From positions 8,869,504 through 8,933,503 of the forward strand of contig OZ038460.1 in the NCBI GenBank assembly GCA_964036195.1: DNA of 64,000 nt, in the 5' to 3' direction. The translations under genes and the position numbers were made by a program. Under the pieces are notes generated by a model that saw nothing but the letters and a program-made list of their open reading frames with translations, had not been told where the DNA came from and ran no database searches. This DNA is from Sphaerolaimus hirsutus. Lineage: Eukaryota > Nematoda > Chromadorea > Monhysterida > Sphaerolaimidae. Of the stretch, positions 13,036 to 24,745 are shown piece after piece. The first letter of the stretch is position 1. Each line of letters begins with the position of its first letter.

Positions 13036-13319
13036 CCACCTCGACATACCCACACCAATGAGCATTTAATCCCACTACATGCAGTAATGATAAGACAAGC
13101 CAACCAAAGAAGTCGCCAGCCCGAAATCCACAACTATCTGGTTCTGGGCAGCCTGATGTCGTGTTTGTTGTCGGTGCGCTTGTCGCTGTCGTGCTCTGAG
13201 TCGTGGTTGTCGATTCGCCCGATGTCGTTGTGCCCGATGTCGTTGTACTTGGCGTCGTTATTGTTGTCGGTGTCGTCTTCGTTGCCGGTTCTGTTTTTGT
13301 GCTTGGGGTAGTTGTGGCT
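13036..13319 (-). CDS. Possible exon of a Thr/Ser/Pro-rich (mucin-like) membrane protein
   Basis: Read on the minus strand from after TTAAG (about 13320) to a strong donor, G|GTAAGT, at 13035-13030. The frame is open for about 94 codons. It encodes about 60 residues that are mostly Thr, Ser and Pro, with the acidic or Lys residues of a mucin stalk, then a Cys pair, then a hydrophobic run (WLVLSLLHVVG) that could be a membrane helix. There is no start codon, no partner exon with a matching phase was found, and the Thr bias could come from an ACNACN microsatellite. It lies downstream of the FKBP gene on the same strand. Identity unknown. Confidence 0.3.
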
Positions 13320-13534
13320 TAAGTGGTTAATGAGTTTTTGGTTTTATCCTCTGTAACGATTCATGGAAAAGCACCCGAAAGAATGGTGCCATGGGCCAAT
13401 CGGAAATAGGTTGCAGTGTTTATCTGGCGTATATAACACCAGCGAGAATAGTTCCATGGATCAAAATGGCTTTTGGCGGCTTTAGGTACACTAGGATTGT
13501 GTTTGGTGTGTCGCGTCGCTCGCGCCACACCTAC

Positions 13535-13730
13535 CTGGGGGCACTCCCAGACACTGTAAAAAGCCCTGTAAAATGTCAAATGCCATGCAAAGTGTCAAAA
13601 GTCATGGAAAATGCCCTGCAAAATGGCGACCGAGTTGCCATTTCCCAGGGCATTTTCCATGACTGTTGACACTTTGCATGACATTTGACATTTTACAGGG
13701 CTTTTTACAGGGTCTGGGATTGGCACCTGG
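13535..13730. repeat. Palindromic element A, copy 2 (best preserved)
   Basis: From CTGGGGGCACTCCCAGACAC to GGTCTGGGATTGGCACCTGG. The halves pair over almost the full 196 bp, including CATGGAAAATGCCCTG and its complement. It is non-coding; the small frames read through it on both strands are shadows. Confidence 0.75.
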
Positions 13731-15038
13731 AGAACAGGTGATAGGCGCCAGAGGGGGCGCCCTACCTGGTGCCCGCAACAGACATCTGCCCTTAGCACTG
13801 TAACATCCCCAACTCTGCACTGCAGATTTAAACTAAAATACAAGCTAAGTATGAAAATTTATTACCCTCCGCGTGTGTGCACTGCGCCAATAGGTTTATT
13901 ATCAGGAAACAGTAGATCGCTTGCAACCAGACACATCTCAAGCCTGAAAATGTAGACAATTTTCCGAGTTTTTCGACGGACGCTGAATGTTGCAGAACGT
14001 ACCTTTTCTGGAGAAAATACTTGAGTGCATACTGCGAGTATTAGTGGTAGAAATTAGTTAGGTAAATTTTTATCGTGCGAAGTTTTCTCGGGTCAAATGA
14101 TGGTTTCTCAGGTATTGTAAGTTCACGAGAAATTTTCGCATGTGTAGCAAAAACGCGTAGCTGAAACGGTGAATCATGTCAACAAAGAAAATTGTCGTCG
14201 AACGGCGGCAAAGCAGATGTGCTTCATAGAATTTTTGGTAACCTTAAAAAACATCAAACGACTTTGATAGCAGTTATCAATAAATAATGTGTCTCTCGCA
14301 TAACGGCAGGAAAATGACAGGACAGGACTTTATGAAACAGATGTGTAAATATGTACAAAACTCAATTGATACATTTCCCGTAAAACTGGCCAGGTATTCA
14401 TCTATCTAAATAGCATCAATACAACGAAATACAAAAAGTTAACCATTAGATAGTTTACGGCCGTCTGGCGTCTGGTCGCGCGTGGGCAGGTATTTTTTAT
14501 CTGACGTCTGACTTTTTGTCCGCCGGCCGAAATTTTCAGTTTGGAACAGATGCATGTGATAGATGAGCGTCAGGTGAATACCTACCTATTTGTATTATTC
14601 AGCCGAATAAAAGGGAAATGTATTCAATTTCTAGTACCGTCCCGGGCTCTGCTAGTGTATTGTATACATTTTCTTTAGAAATGTTTTAATGCTTCAAGTA
14701 AAAAACTAGAAAGAAAAAAAAATTTTCCAGACAAAATATATACGTTGGAATATCAAATTTCATCATCGTATTCCTAAAAATGCTTTGAATTTCCAAATTA
14801 ATGGCTGTGGTGTTTTATTTATCAGCTCAATCCCAATGTGCGTTGTTTTCCTGTTGGACTCAAGCGACACCACATGATTGTGTAACTATTATATTTTTTT
14901 TTAACTACACATTTACTAGGATTAACTTCACTATCAAATTCTACTGCAGTAAAAATGTGGTGGAAAATAACACCATCCTCAAAAAACGCCTGAATTCGAC
15001 ATCATATTTACAGGAGAAAAATATTTTAAGAACGATCT
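13731..15038. other. Intergenic, nothing recognised
   Basis: No exon, repeat boundary or array could be supported here. Confidence 0.4.
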
Positions 15039-15462
15039 GATACATGGTATTTACGTTCCTGTACTCACTTTTACGTATACTTTTTTTAGAGTACTCAGGT
15101 ACAGAAAGCGTAGTTTTGAGAGGTGTTTATATCGAGTTATTCAAGGCATGGAAGGGAAAAATGGTTAAAAGTGACGAAAAATTGTTAAAAATAGCCAAAA
15201 ATGGGCATATAAGATCATATGGCCAAAAAGCGGAAAATAGAAAGCTTGAAGGCGAAAATGGGCCAAAAATATGAAAATTAGTGATTTTGAGTGAACATTG
15301 GGGCAAAATTTCTCAAAAATACTCACTTTTACGCTTTTCAGGGTCGAAAGTATTTTACTCACGTTTACTCATGAGTAAAAGTACAAAAAAACTTTAAGTT
15401 TTATGTACCTGAGGGGTGAGTAAAAATAAATACTTTACGAAAGTTTGGTACATTTAACAACT
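15039..15462. mobile_element. Partial hAT-like element, TTTACGTACTC array
   Basis: Right end ATTTAACAACTCTG matches the elements at 23890 and 40378. TACTCACTTTTACG words occur in both orientations. Left end and target duplication are not resolved. Confidence 0.45.
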
Positions 15463-17230
15463 CTGACTGCACCTGGAGTGAATCATGAACTAGCAATGGA
15501 TAATGCAAATTATGTTAGCCTAATAAATTTGCAATATTTCAGTAAATTAGGCTTTATAGAAATTAATTACTGATATTCATATTGAATTTTGGTGAAAATG
15601 ACATTAAAAAAATGGCCTGAAAAATTGACTATACTGAATGGCGGCCCAGTAAACGAATTGTTAAAATGTTAAAATAACGCCCCTTGGTATGTTTTGATGA
15701 AATACGGTGTATCCCGTTTTTTCAACGAAACCTCTCATTTCGCACACATAAATACATGTGCTGTGAATACACAGTCTGCACTGTAGCTACAGGTGAAAAA
15801 CAGCGTCGCTAAACAAATATGAGGAGCGTTTGTAGCCGTAAAAGATCCTTCCAAAGTTTTTCTCGCCGACAAACTTTCGATCGATCTTGTGACACTATTA
15901 TTCTAGCCGGCTCGCATCGCGTCACATGTTCGAGTTCGTGCGTGAAACCTACCGATACCTACGCGTGCCGCGCTGTTCTGTGCAGTGCTAGCGGCAGCGC
16001 GTCTGAGGAATCTCAGCTTCGGGGACATATGCTCAGATAATCAAACAATAAGGTATTTTAACTAGCAATAAATATCTGAACAATTTTGAACATATTTTGA
16101 ACATTTATCTTTTCAGAACAATTGAGATTTTTTAACGATGACGTCATGATGGTATGTTTTGTTCAGAAAAAGGTACAGCGAGCGGTCCGCGGAGTATAAT
16201 TAGGTTTTCTGGTTGCTTTCTTGTCACAGGTAGGATATATTAAATACATTATCGCTTGCAACTTTTCATGTCATTTGGGAAGGTGCTGCTTTAAAAATAC
16301 AGGTACGGATTTCTGGGAGTGATAAAAATATGTAAGTAAAGTATGGGCACAACTATGAATTGTCAATTCAGACTGAGGGCGAGCGTCACTCATATGGATG
16401 CAGCTATGCATTACGCCTAAATTCTGTCCCATTTTTCAATCAAATTGACTGAACTTCTGTCGCGCTGATGCTAAGTGAGTTTAATGAAAAGTCAAATGAC
16501 GGTCGCATGCCCAGGTTCAGGTTCAACGCGACTAACGTCAACGTAATCACATTTAACCACGCAAATAATGAATTGAGGACATGGAACGCGTGTGTTACCG
16601 TTGCTTACATTAGGTATTTACTTGATTACTGCGCAAATCGATTGCATACATTGGTAAATAAATACGTATGGCACTAGTTTTGTGTCCGCCAATGTGACGC
16701 AATGCTTGTGCAAGCAAAACAAACACATTCTTGTCGTTATCACACACGGAAATTTTAAAATGTGACTAAAGTTCTCCAATTTTGCCCCTTTCGATTGCTT
16801 AAGTATAATACCACTGTCGGTTGGTTACGACAATAGGAAAACTGTGTTCGAGCTCTATGGATAACGCATGATTAGTATAAAAAAAATAAAAAAAGCTTAG
16901 ATAAATGGGGCTTTTACTGTTTGCACAGTTGCCACGCTGGAAATATGGTTTAGACTGCTAATCTTGCATTGCATGTGAATTGTGAATACACGATTAGCAT
17001 TTTCAATTAACGGGGAATTTTCAATGAAATTATGTGATGATCATCAGCAGCGGCGTTCTAAATTCTGCACAAAAATTATGGCACATAAAAGCACGCTGGA
17101 ATAATATTATGGGAATCCTACACATTAGAATGTTGTTAAAATTTGAAACTGGCGTTATGAAGGTTAATAAAATGGACAAGTTATTTACATATTTTGGTAC
17201 ACTTGGCTATGATAAGGCAGTGCTTGTGTA
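15463..17230. other. Intergenic DNA with one short dispersed repeat
   Basis: A copy of the TACGCGGACC repeat lies at 16135-16200. A frame at 15819-16040 is Ser/Cys-rich but has no splice or domain support. Otherwise nothing recognised. Confidence 0.4.
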
Positions 17231-17300
17231 GTGATGTAAACTCGCCATGGCGCGTTTGGAGCTTTGCGCGATTTTGCTGTGGCGCTGAGCCTATGAAACT
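17231..17300. repeat. Half of a TAGTGATGTAAA hAT-like end
   Basis: TAGTGATGTAAACTCGCCATG followed by GGCGC words, the end seen complete at 24127-24367. No matching partner end before the gap. Confidence 0.45.
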
Positions 17301-17812
17301 GACACCTGTTTTTTTGCACTTGGCTAAGGGGGCCCGCAAATAGGGGTAGCCGATGGATGTACATGGTCGGGCTGAAAAGTCCCCGGGCAGTGCTCGCCAT
17401 TCGCGCTAGGGGTAAGCTACGGTTATAAAATTTTAACACGTTAATATATCAGGTGTTTTGAGTTTTCACCCAAAATTTCACCCCTCTAGCTTCACCCACT
17501 GCGGAACTGTGGGGGTTACAATTTCGGTCATTTTGTACTGATGTACAAATGGTGCTCTAGCTCAACGCTGCTTTAAGTTGTGATCATGAAACTTCGGCTA
17601 GTGTAAGCCACCAGTGTTGGCAATGTGCCAGCACTAACCAACATTAGCTATGATATCATAAGCCTAGTCCATATTGCCATTACTGTCACTACTTTCACTA
17701 CCAAATTCATCATTCTGCCTCTACGGTTGGTCAATACAGGTTAATACAGGAGGCGTTTTTCATGCACACTGCTGTTGAACACAGGTAATGTGTCCACTAC
17801 AGATTAGTAATG

Positions 17813-18012
17813 NNNNNNNNNNNNNNNNNNNNNNNNNNNNNNNNNNNNNNNNNNNNNNNNNNNNNNNNNNNNNNNNNNNNNNNNNNNNNNNNNNNNNNNN
17901 NNNNNNNNNNNNNNNNNNNNNNNNNNNNNNNNNNNNNNNNNNNNNNNNNNNNNNNNNNNNNNNNNNNNNNNNNNNNNNNNNNNNNNNNNNNNNNNNNNNN
18001 NNNNNNNNNNNN
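17813..18012. other. Assembly gap, 200 N
   Basis: Exactly 200 undetermined bases. GCCGATGGATGTACA occurs both before the gap (17350) and at its right edge, so a repeat probably collapsed here. Confidence 0.95.
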
Positions 18013-18110
18013 GCCGATGGATGTACACTGTTATTGTGTTACATTTATTTACTTGCATTTGACTCTAGAGGTCCGAGCCGAGTAAACTTTATTTGATTAT
18101 TTGATTTGGC
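18013..18110 (+). repeat. 3' end of a non-LTR retrotransposon
   Basis: ACTCTAGAGGTCCGAGCCGAG followed by TAAACTTTATTTGATTATTTGATT is the same 3' end as the complete insertion at 60170-60649, with a TTTGA-type tail. The 5' part is lost in the gap. Confidence 0.6.
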
Positions 18111-18700
18111 TCTACATTTCTACGGCACCCAGTCAAAATGGCCAGGCGTTGGCGCTTGGCGCCATTGACCTGTCAAAAATGGTATGGTTGGCGCTTTTGG
18201 CCAAAGTCTTGGCGTTTATTACATTACTATGCGTGTGTGAGTCGTGTGTGTGTCATAAGAAGAACTAGGTTAGGTACACTGATCCTGTTATAATGACATA
18301 CGCTGCACACACGGTAGTTTACTGTCAGTAAGCTAAAAAGTAAATCAACTCATAAATCAGATTTAAATGGCATTTGAGTCACCGAAATTAATTGTTTATC
18401 AACTGGAGTTTCCGAAATAAAAAATAGACCATTCCGGTGAAATTAAATGCGTTCAAGGCTGATTTATGAGTTAAATTTTTTTCAAAATTTCGTTAGAAAA
18501 TTATTTGGTGTTTGTGAAGCTATATTGCATTTCTTACAATGGGAAAGACAATCAATCAACTTTGGTAGTGCGAATAAGAAACGCAAGTAAGAATTAGATC
18601 ACCTCTATGTAAATATCAAGGACCACCCAGAGATGAGTCGGTCCCAGCGCAAATAAAACACCCGCTATTAAGAACGGTAGTCCCAACCTAATTGGAGAAT
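18111..18700. other. Intergenic with remnants of the GGCGC array
   Basis: GGCGTTGGCGCTTGGCGCC words at 18140-18215 resemble the inner array of the 24127 and 39257 elements. Nothing else recognised. Confidence 0.4.
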
Positions 18701-18897
18701 CCGGGGCACTCCCAGACCCTGTAAATAGTAAAATGTCATGCAAAATGTCAAAAGTCAAGGAAAATGCCCTGCAAAATGGCAAACGTACCATTTACAGTTT
18801 GCCATTTACCAGGGCATTTTGCATGACTTTTGACACTTTGCATGACATTTGACATTTTACAGGGTTTTTTTTTCAGGATCTGGGAGTGGCACCAGGT
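18701..18897. repeat. Palindromic element A, copy 3
   Basis: CGGGGCACTCCCAGACCCTG to GGATCTGGGAGTGGCACCAG. The arms pair through CATGCAAAATGTCAAAAGTC and its complement. Confidence 0.75.
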
Positions 18898-19391
18898 AAT
18901 AAAAATATCTGTTTAGCCATTTCAAGGCAAAAGTTATGAAGGATATCCCAACCTATTTATAAAAACTTACTGATTGTGGACAGATGTGTAAAATAAACAT
19001 AATCATAAATATCCGGAATTACCAACTGTGCCGATATTCATTTCAGTTGGCAGCGTGAACTGTTAAATACAATGATATGAATGTTGTTTAAGGTAAAATA
19101 CATGTGTTAAATTGTGACGCATCCTGTAAAAACAAGATAAGGCATGATAGAAAATGGTGCAAACTACAAATCTAACGTATTTGGTGTAAATAGTAGTCTT
19201 GAGAAATAGGTAGATTCAAAAAATGTATCACTGCAGAAGTAATGACATGGCTGGGTGAATACGTAAGAAAGCATCAACGCCGCAATGTAGGCAAGTACAA
19301 TGTAGAGAATGACAAAAGTATTGCACTTTAGAATCTGATTCATCAATACATACTAAAATAATAAATAACAAAAAAAACATGAGTATTGACA
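18898..19391. other. 3' flank of the FKBP/EF-hand gene
   Basis: Downstream of the KDEL stop on the minus strand. I could not pick a polyadenylation signal with confidence. Confidence 0.4.
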
Positions 19392-22140
19392 TCATAGTTC
19401 ATCCTTCACATTCTGGCCACTTTTCATTGGTGGTTTCATCTGCTCCAAAATCTCCGGAGCGTCGTCCAACTCCTTCTGTGTAACCACGCCGTCTCCATTG
19501 AAATCCATGACCCATGCAACATCTGGATCGCGCAATCTGCCCTTGGGTCTGAGTGCTTTGTTCAGCTGGTCCATGTGCGCCATGTCGGCGGTCATCCTGT
19601 CCAGGTATTCAGTCTTGCTGACCTGACAGGACGAAAATTTATTATTTTATGAAGTTTTATAGGGTGGAAATGGTTTGTAATTGTAGTTGAGGACTCACTT
19701 TTCCATCACCATCAGCATCAAAATACTTTATAAAATATTTGCATGCAATGGTGGAATCGATATCCTCATTGTGCCAATGTTTGCCCCAGTTTTTCCGTTG
19801 GCTCTCAACGTGTTCTTTCATCTGAAACATGTCAGAATGTGTAATCTCTGTACTAATGTAAATATTTATCCAAAAAGAGGGATGACAAACTGACCTCATC
19901 CAAAGTGAGCACAGAGTCGTTATTTCTGTCAAAGAATTGGAACTGCAACTCGGGAGTCCACTCCTCAACAGTAAGCATTTCAATGTCGAATGTCATCCAG
20001 TGCTCATCAGTTGGAATCGTTTTCCACACTGTAATATTAGTAAGTTGCATTTGAAGTTTTTTTATATGCTAATTACTATTTTGGAAATGTTGAAATAAAT
20101 AAAAAAAGTTGCAAAATGAAAGTGTCAAGTGCGGCACTTACTTCTGCTCTTTCTCCTCCTGCTCAACCTCCAGGGCACCTGGATTTTTCGCAATTCCGTG
20201 TCACAGATGCCCTTGAGACCCTTGTCCAAGCCGGGGATAACCATGCCCGTTCCCAGCTGGATGCGTAGGTCACCACGGCCATAGCTGTGTTACAGTTTGG
20301 TTTGGGTTTGCATATCACTTTGGAATAAGAAAAGTCATGAAAATGTCGATGATGTTTACGCTTGTAATCAACGTATCCAGTTTGCTTTTATTTGAAATGT
20401 ATTTTCAACAGTATTTACCTATAAACTGCACTTTTTGGCAATATATGAAGGGTGTGCTTCTAAAAGTACCAATCTACAAATTTTTCAAATTTGAGTTAGG
20501 ACCATTTTTGGGGTCCCCATAAACATGCGCTTCAAAAAATATATAATATGTGGGGGGTGCGAAATTCAATTTTGAGATATGGGGGGGTCGAAAAAAGCAA
20601 AAAAATCGCAAAATACGGTTTTTGAAATTTTAAAAGTACCGATCTACAAGCTTTTTCAGATTTTGTGTCTTTAAAAGTACCGATCTACACACTTTTTTCA
20701 AAATTGTTCTTTTAAATGTACCGATCTGCACATTATTTTTTGTGCTTCTAAAAGTACCGATGTCAGATCGGCGTCCGATTCAGCAAAAACTCATTTTGTG
20801 CTTTTTTATTATGGGTAAAAGTACCGATCTACAGCTGTCTGATTTTGTGCTTTAAAAAATACCGATCTACATGCTATTACCAATTTGTTCCTTTAAAATG
20901 TACTGTACTACAAAAATATAATTGACTAAATTTTATATAGCTAGTGTTATGTGTATAATCAATGATTATACCCATGCATGTGGATACCCAACAATATGGC
21001 CCAAATACCCATACCCAAAATTCCCATACCCAATACCCATGTATGGGTATTGCATAGTCCAAACTTTCAATTGCGATTATCTCAAAATCGATTTTTTGTA
21101 GATCGGTACTTTTAGAAGCACACCCTTCATATAGTGGTAAACATCCTTTATTAGCAAAAAAAATGTTTCTTTGTTGTCCGAAATAAATGTGCCCCCTTAC
21201 CTTTGATCAAACTTTTTGCCATTTTCTCTGAAGCCTTTGAAATGGAACGTGATGAAATCTTTTCTCTTTGCTGCTCTGGGACATTCTCTCGGCCTCCAAG
21301 TATGCTTGACCTTAATATCCTGTTTTCCTGATATTTCCTCCTCCAGTTGTCGGATCTGTGGGGGTGAATATTTGGATTTATCGAGCTGTAATGAGACTGT
21401 TTCTGATAGCAAGTCTATAATGAGAGGGGTCGAACTATTCTGCATTAGTTCAAACATATAAATGCCTTGCTGTAAATAGTAAAAAGCGATTATTTACTAA
21501 TTCAAAAATATATCACGTAAATACAGTAATATATGGATGGGCCAATCACGCCAATCAAGCTGATAAAAAGACCGCCTGCACACTAGTAGGCACTTGTCTG
21601 TCAACTGGTCTGTGTCAATTTAGATTTCGGCTTCACGTGTTGCAGAGCGATCTCAAAATGCACGGCGCAAATGATGTGATGTGATAAATGTGAGGCAATG
21701 TAATAAATATTACGGCAAGTGCATTGGAAGATCGCTCTGCGGCACGTGAAGCCGAAATGTGAGTTTACACAGACCAGTTGACACACATGTGGCCCATTAT
21801 TCTGTATCACTTTCTGTCTTATTGGGGGGGGGGGGGGGCTCGGCGCAATTTCCCGGGTTCTTCCATTGCTGTGATACTTTAATCAAACACAAACCTGCGC
21901 AGCAGTCATCGGCTTGCCCTCGCCCTTGATCTCTATCACTGGAATCTGATCCTCAGCACTCTTGCCGGCACCCTTTTTCATGGACGCCAGCGGCACGGGG
22001 TCTCCTTCAGCGTCGTCGGGCATCACTTTGGCAGTGGCTTCGATGTCTAAAGTGTCCATTTTCATGTCCACATCGCACAGAGACGGCACTAAAAGTGCCG
22101 CTCCCAGCGTTGAGAGCAATAGTAGAATGTGTGGAAGCAT
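19392..22140 (-). CDS. ER-resident FKBP-type prolyl isomerase with three EF-hands and KDEL
   Basis: Exons (minus strand): 22140-21895, 21355-21201, 20284-20142, 20028-19895, 19821-19699, 19622-19392. They total 1032 nt and 343 residues, every junction is AG/GT, and the phases agree (0, 2, 1, 0, 0). Residues 1-22 are a signal peptide (HILLLLSTLGAALLVPSLC). An FKBP domain runs from about residue 95 to 200, with the hallmark order FHFKGF, GKKFDQS, LGTGMVIPGLDKGLKG and FDIEML. Canonical EF loops start at residues 215 (DRNNDSVLTLDE), 261 (DADGDGKVSKTE) and 307 (DFNGDGVVTQKE). The protein ends in KDEL. This layout is that of the FKBP7/FKBP14 type of ER isomerase, which assists folding of secreted proteins, though those have two EF-hands. 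Oddity: the loop after RKIQVP, normally an LxYG motif, is a basic run (LSRRRKSR), so activity may differ. The start is the first ATG and heads the signal peptide. Confidence 0.88.
20448..21127. repeat. Foldback element with ACCGATCTACA array, in an FKBP intron
   Basis: Ends AAGGGTGTGCTTCTAAAAGT and the exact inverse at 21105-21126. The interior repeats AAAGTACCGATCTACA at least seven times. It sits in the second FKBP intron (20285-21200). Confidence 0.75.
21599..21783. repeat. Hairpin MITE in the first FKBP intron
   Basis: TGTCAACTGGTCTGTGT is inverted at the right end, and the subterminal TTTCGGCTTCACGTG is inverted as CACGTGAAGCCGAAA. About 185 bp, non-coding. Confidence 0.7.
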
Positions 22141-22201
22141 TTTTTGCCGGCTTCTGCGGTTGGGAAGGGACTTTTGTGAGGAATGGAAAGGTGGATGCGT
22201 C

Positions 22202-22212
22202 GTTTATAAACA
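22202..22212 (-). promoter_or_regulatory. Candidate TATA box of the FKBP gene
   Basis: GTTTATAAACG lies about 65 bp upstream of the ATG, which leaves room for a start site some 30 bp downstream and a short leader. Position is the only support. Confidence 0.35.
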
Positions 22213-22890
22213 GTGCTAGGCGATTGCAGTTCACCAGCTTATTTTACGGTAATTTGTCGAATGTACGGTCGCTACACAAAGGCGCGAATGTTAAGGTAAC
22301 GTGTGCGGGATTGAGAATTTTCACGCTATTTGTACGCAATTTTAATTCTCTATTATTTCCGCGCAATCAGTAAAATACAGTAAATGTGGTGTTGAGAGTT
22401 GACACTAGGCACCCGTTCATTGGCCGATGTATGTGACGTGTCCTAATTTAAACGATTCATCGATAGACGGGGGAAATTCCTTCCATCGATCGCGCACGCA
22501 CGACATTCGCACTTTTAAAAACTGAAATTGTGTGCACAAGTTTCGTATATGGCCACTTTTGAGATTCAAGTGTTGCCGTAGGTAGATGTGGAACAAAACT
22601 GACGTTGGCGCCCGTCGAAATGCACTTTCTAGGACTGGCGCCAACTTTCCGGCGCATGGATTAACAATAAATTTGTTGTTTGCACTGGCGCTTACGGCTT
22701 ACTATTTCAAAAACGCCAATTAGTAACAAGTGGCCATTTCTACTCAACCCTTTCAATTGGATGTCAGGGAAGTGAGGGTTTCACTGGCAAATAGCCAACT
22801 AGCAATTGCTTGACGACAAGCAGCGAATAGAGTAGGTACGCCGGCCATCCTGTCATCCTGATCTAAATATAACGGGTTTTATCAAAATAC
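22213..22890. other. Region upstream of the FKBP gene
   Basis: Nothing beyond the TATA-like site is recognised; no exon found. Confidence 0.35.
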
Positions 22891-22919
22891 CGAAAAAACG
22901 CATGGATATGTAGTACACT

Positions 22920-23250
22920 CACTATCGGTCGGAAAATCGCCGGCAAAACGCCTAGTTGTGAGATTCGTGGAACACGGACAATCGGTCGCGGGCGTCGGCG
23001 CCCCGCAGTCAGTGTATCCGCGTGGCGCAATACACTCGCATAGTGCAGGTACAGGTGGGTACGCACTCTGAAACGTTCTATCACACGCAAATCCGCCGCG
23101 CTGTGCGCGGCTGGGGCCGGTTGCGATGAATCGACATTGAGTTGATACAGCGTTTGTGGAATAATTGGTCCTGTTTTTCGTGTTTAACGTTTTACATTTG
23201 GCGTTCTTTTTCATGAGCTTCCGATGTTCACTGGACCCACCAAAATTCAT
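22920..23250 (-). CDS. Possible Cys-rich exon, unknown
   Basis: A minus-strand frame from an ATG at 23250 runs to a good donor (ATA|GTGAGT) near 22920. Its last third is Cys-rich (CECIAPRGYTDCG, then TDCPC), like an extracellular module. I found no partner exon before the FKBP gene starts, and the receptor gene already ends at 24746. It may be chance. Confidence 0.2.
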
Positions 23251-23889
23251 TAATTTGTATCACCTTAAATAACTTTCTTCGCCAAAAGTGTCGCACCCGG
23301 TAAAATGACATGTTACGGTGCAATGTCAAATAAAATTTACCAAATGTCACGCAAGATCTAAAAAGCCCAGAAAAAAACACAAAAAATATTTATCCCGCTT
23401 GAAAGCGTTTACCTAAACTGGAAAATTACATCTCTCACTGATAATTTTTCGTCAACATTCCACTTCACGCTTCACATTTCGCCAAGTTGTAAACGTCACT
23501 AAATAGGTAATACCTTCGTAATTCGTTACCGTTACCCCCCTCCAAACCGCCCCCCCCTAAACTACTCGATTCAAAATCCGGCACATAGAACCGAGCCCCT
23601 GGTAGAAATACAGCGCGGGGCGCGCACACGCACACCGGTCTGAACCAACCCGAAGGTCAGCCATTCAACAGCGGCAGTGTGATGTAGACTAGAGGAAGAC
23701 TGGCCGGAGTACGGAACAGATATCGCATAAATCACGGCGAATTCGTTTGGGCGTGCGCAGCCCGCAGCGCAGTGCGAATTCGCCCCGGCCACGTACAGTA
23801 AAATGCGCTGTATCAATTGTGAATTCATATTTTAGAAAAATAGGTATGTAGGTGGTGGATCTTTAAGTTTATATTTTTATTCACTGAAT

Positions 23890-24092
23890 CAGAGTAGTTG
23901 AAAGTACTGAACTTTTTTTCAAAGTCAACGTAAACGTAAAGTATTTTATTTCTACTCACACCTGAGTACAGAAAACGTAAAGTAAATTTTTTTACTTTCA
24001 CGCTGCAAAGGTAAAAAGGTGAGTAAGCGTAAATACCAGTACTCGAGTATACGTATTTATCGAGTGAACGTTTATACGTTTTAACAGTTATG
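23890..24092. mobile_element. hAT-like MITE, CAGAGTAGTTGAAAGTAC
   Basis: Termini CAGAGTAGTTGAAAGTACTG and the inverted TTTTAACAGTTATG. The flanking 8 bp are CACTGAAT (23882-23889) and CACTGGAT (24093-24100), one mismatch. The inside carries ACGTAAACGTAAAG words. Confidence 0.65.
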
Positions 24093-24126
24093 CACTGGAT
24101 AGAGGGTCGCCGTTATGGGGTCGGAG

Positions 24127-24367
24127 TAGTGATGTAAAAGCGCCACGGCGCTGGCGCTGAGACTAGCGCCAAAGCAAAAAGATGGCGCCATGGCGCTTTT
24201 GGCGGTCGGCGCTATTTTTGCCTGGCACCGGAAACCAAATGCCTGGCGCTGGCGCTTGGCACTAGCGCCAAAGCAAAAAGCACCATGGCGCTTTTGGCGC
24301 TTGGCGCCATTTTGCTCTGGCGCCATTGGCGCTTGGCGCCAAAGTACTGAGGCTTTTTACATCACTA
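24127..24367. mobile_element. hAT-like MITE, TAGTGATGTAAAAG with GCGCCA array
   Basis: Inverted ends TAGTGATGTAAAA...TTTTTACATCACTA. The 8-bp duplication GGTCGGAG is perfect at 24119-24126 and 24368-24375. The interior is an array of GGCGCTTTTGGCGCTTGGCG words in both orientations. Confidence 0.85.
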
Positions 24368-24745
24368 GGTCGGAGATTTCATTGCAGGGTGACAATTTCG
24401 CATGTAAAAGCGACAGACATATCGTTAGACAATAATCGGAAAGTTAGATATCGCTTGGCACAACGCCAATGAAATACTTATGCTAGTTCGCCATCCCACT
24501 CATATGTACACTTAAAACAATATTAAAAGTAAATGAGTCTATGGAATAGAAATGTATTTTCAATTCCGGTTTTGCATAAATACACTTGCACTGTACGCTG
24601 TTCTATATAGAGTAAAAATCATGACTAGGTATGCGCCTAACTAAATTCTACCACGAAAACAAAATCAACACACTTTGCCAAATATACTTTTCTGTGAATG
24701 CCTAAATTCCATCCCCCCAAAAAAGTCTCATAATCACCCACACAA

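Noticed and set aside
13087-13311. Plus-strand Ser/Leu-rich frame
   Set aside because: It is the complement of the Thr-rich minus-strand reading, which has the better donor and composition.
22863-23090. Arg-rich minus-strand frame
   Set aside because: Shadow of the Cys-rich frame in the same place; neither is strongly supported.
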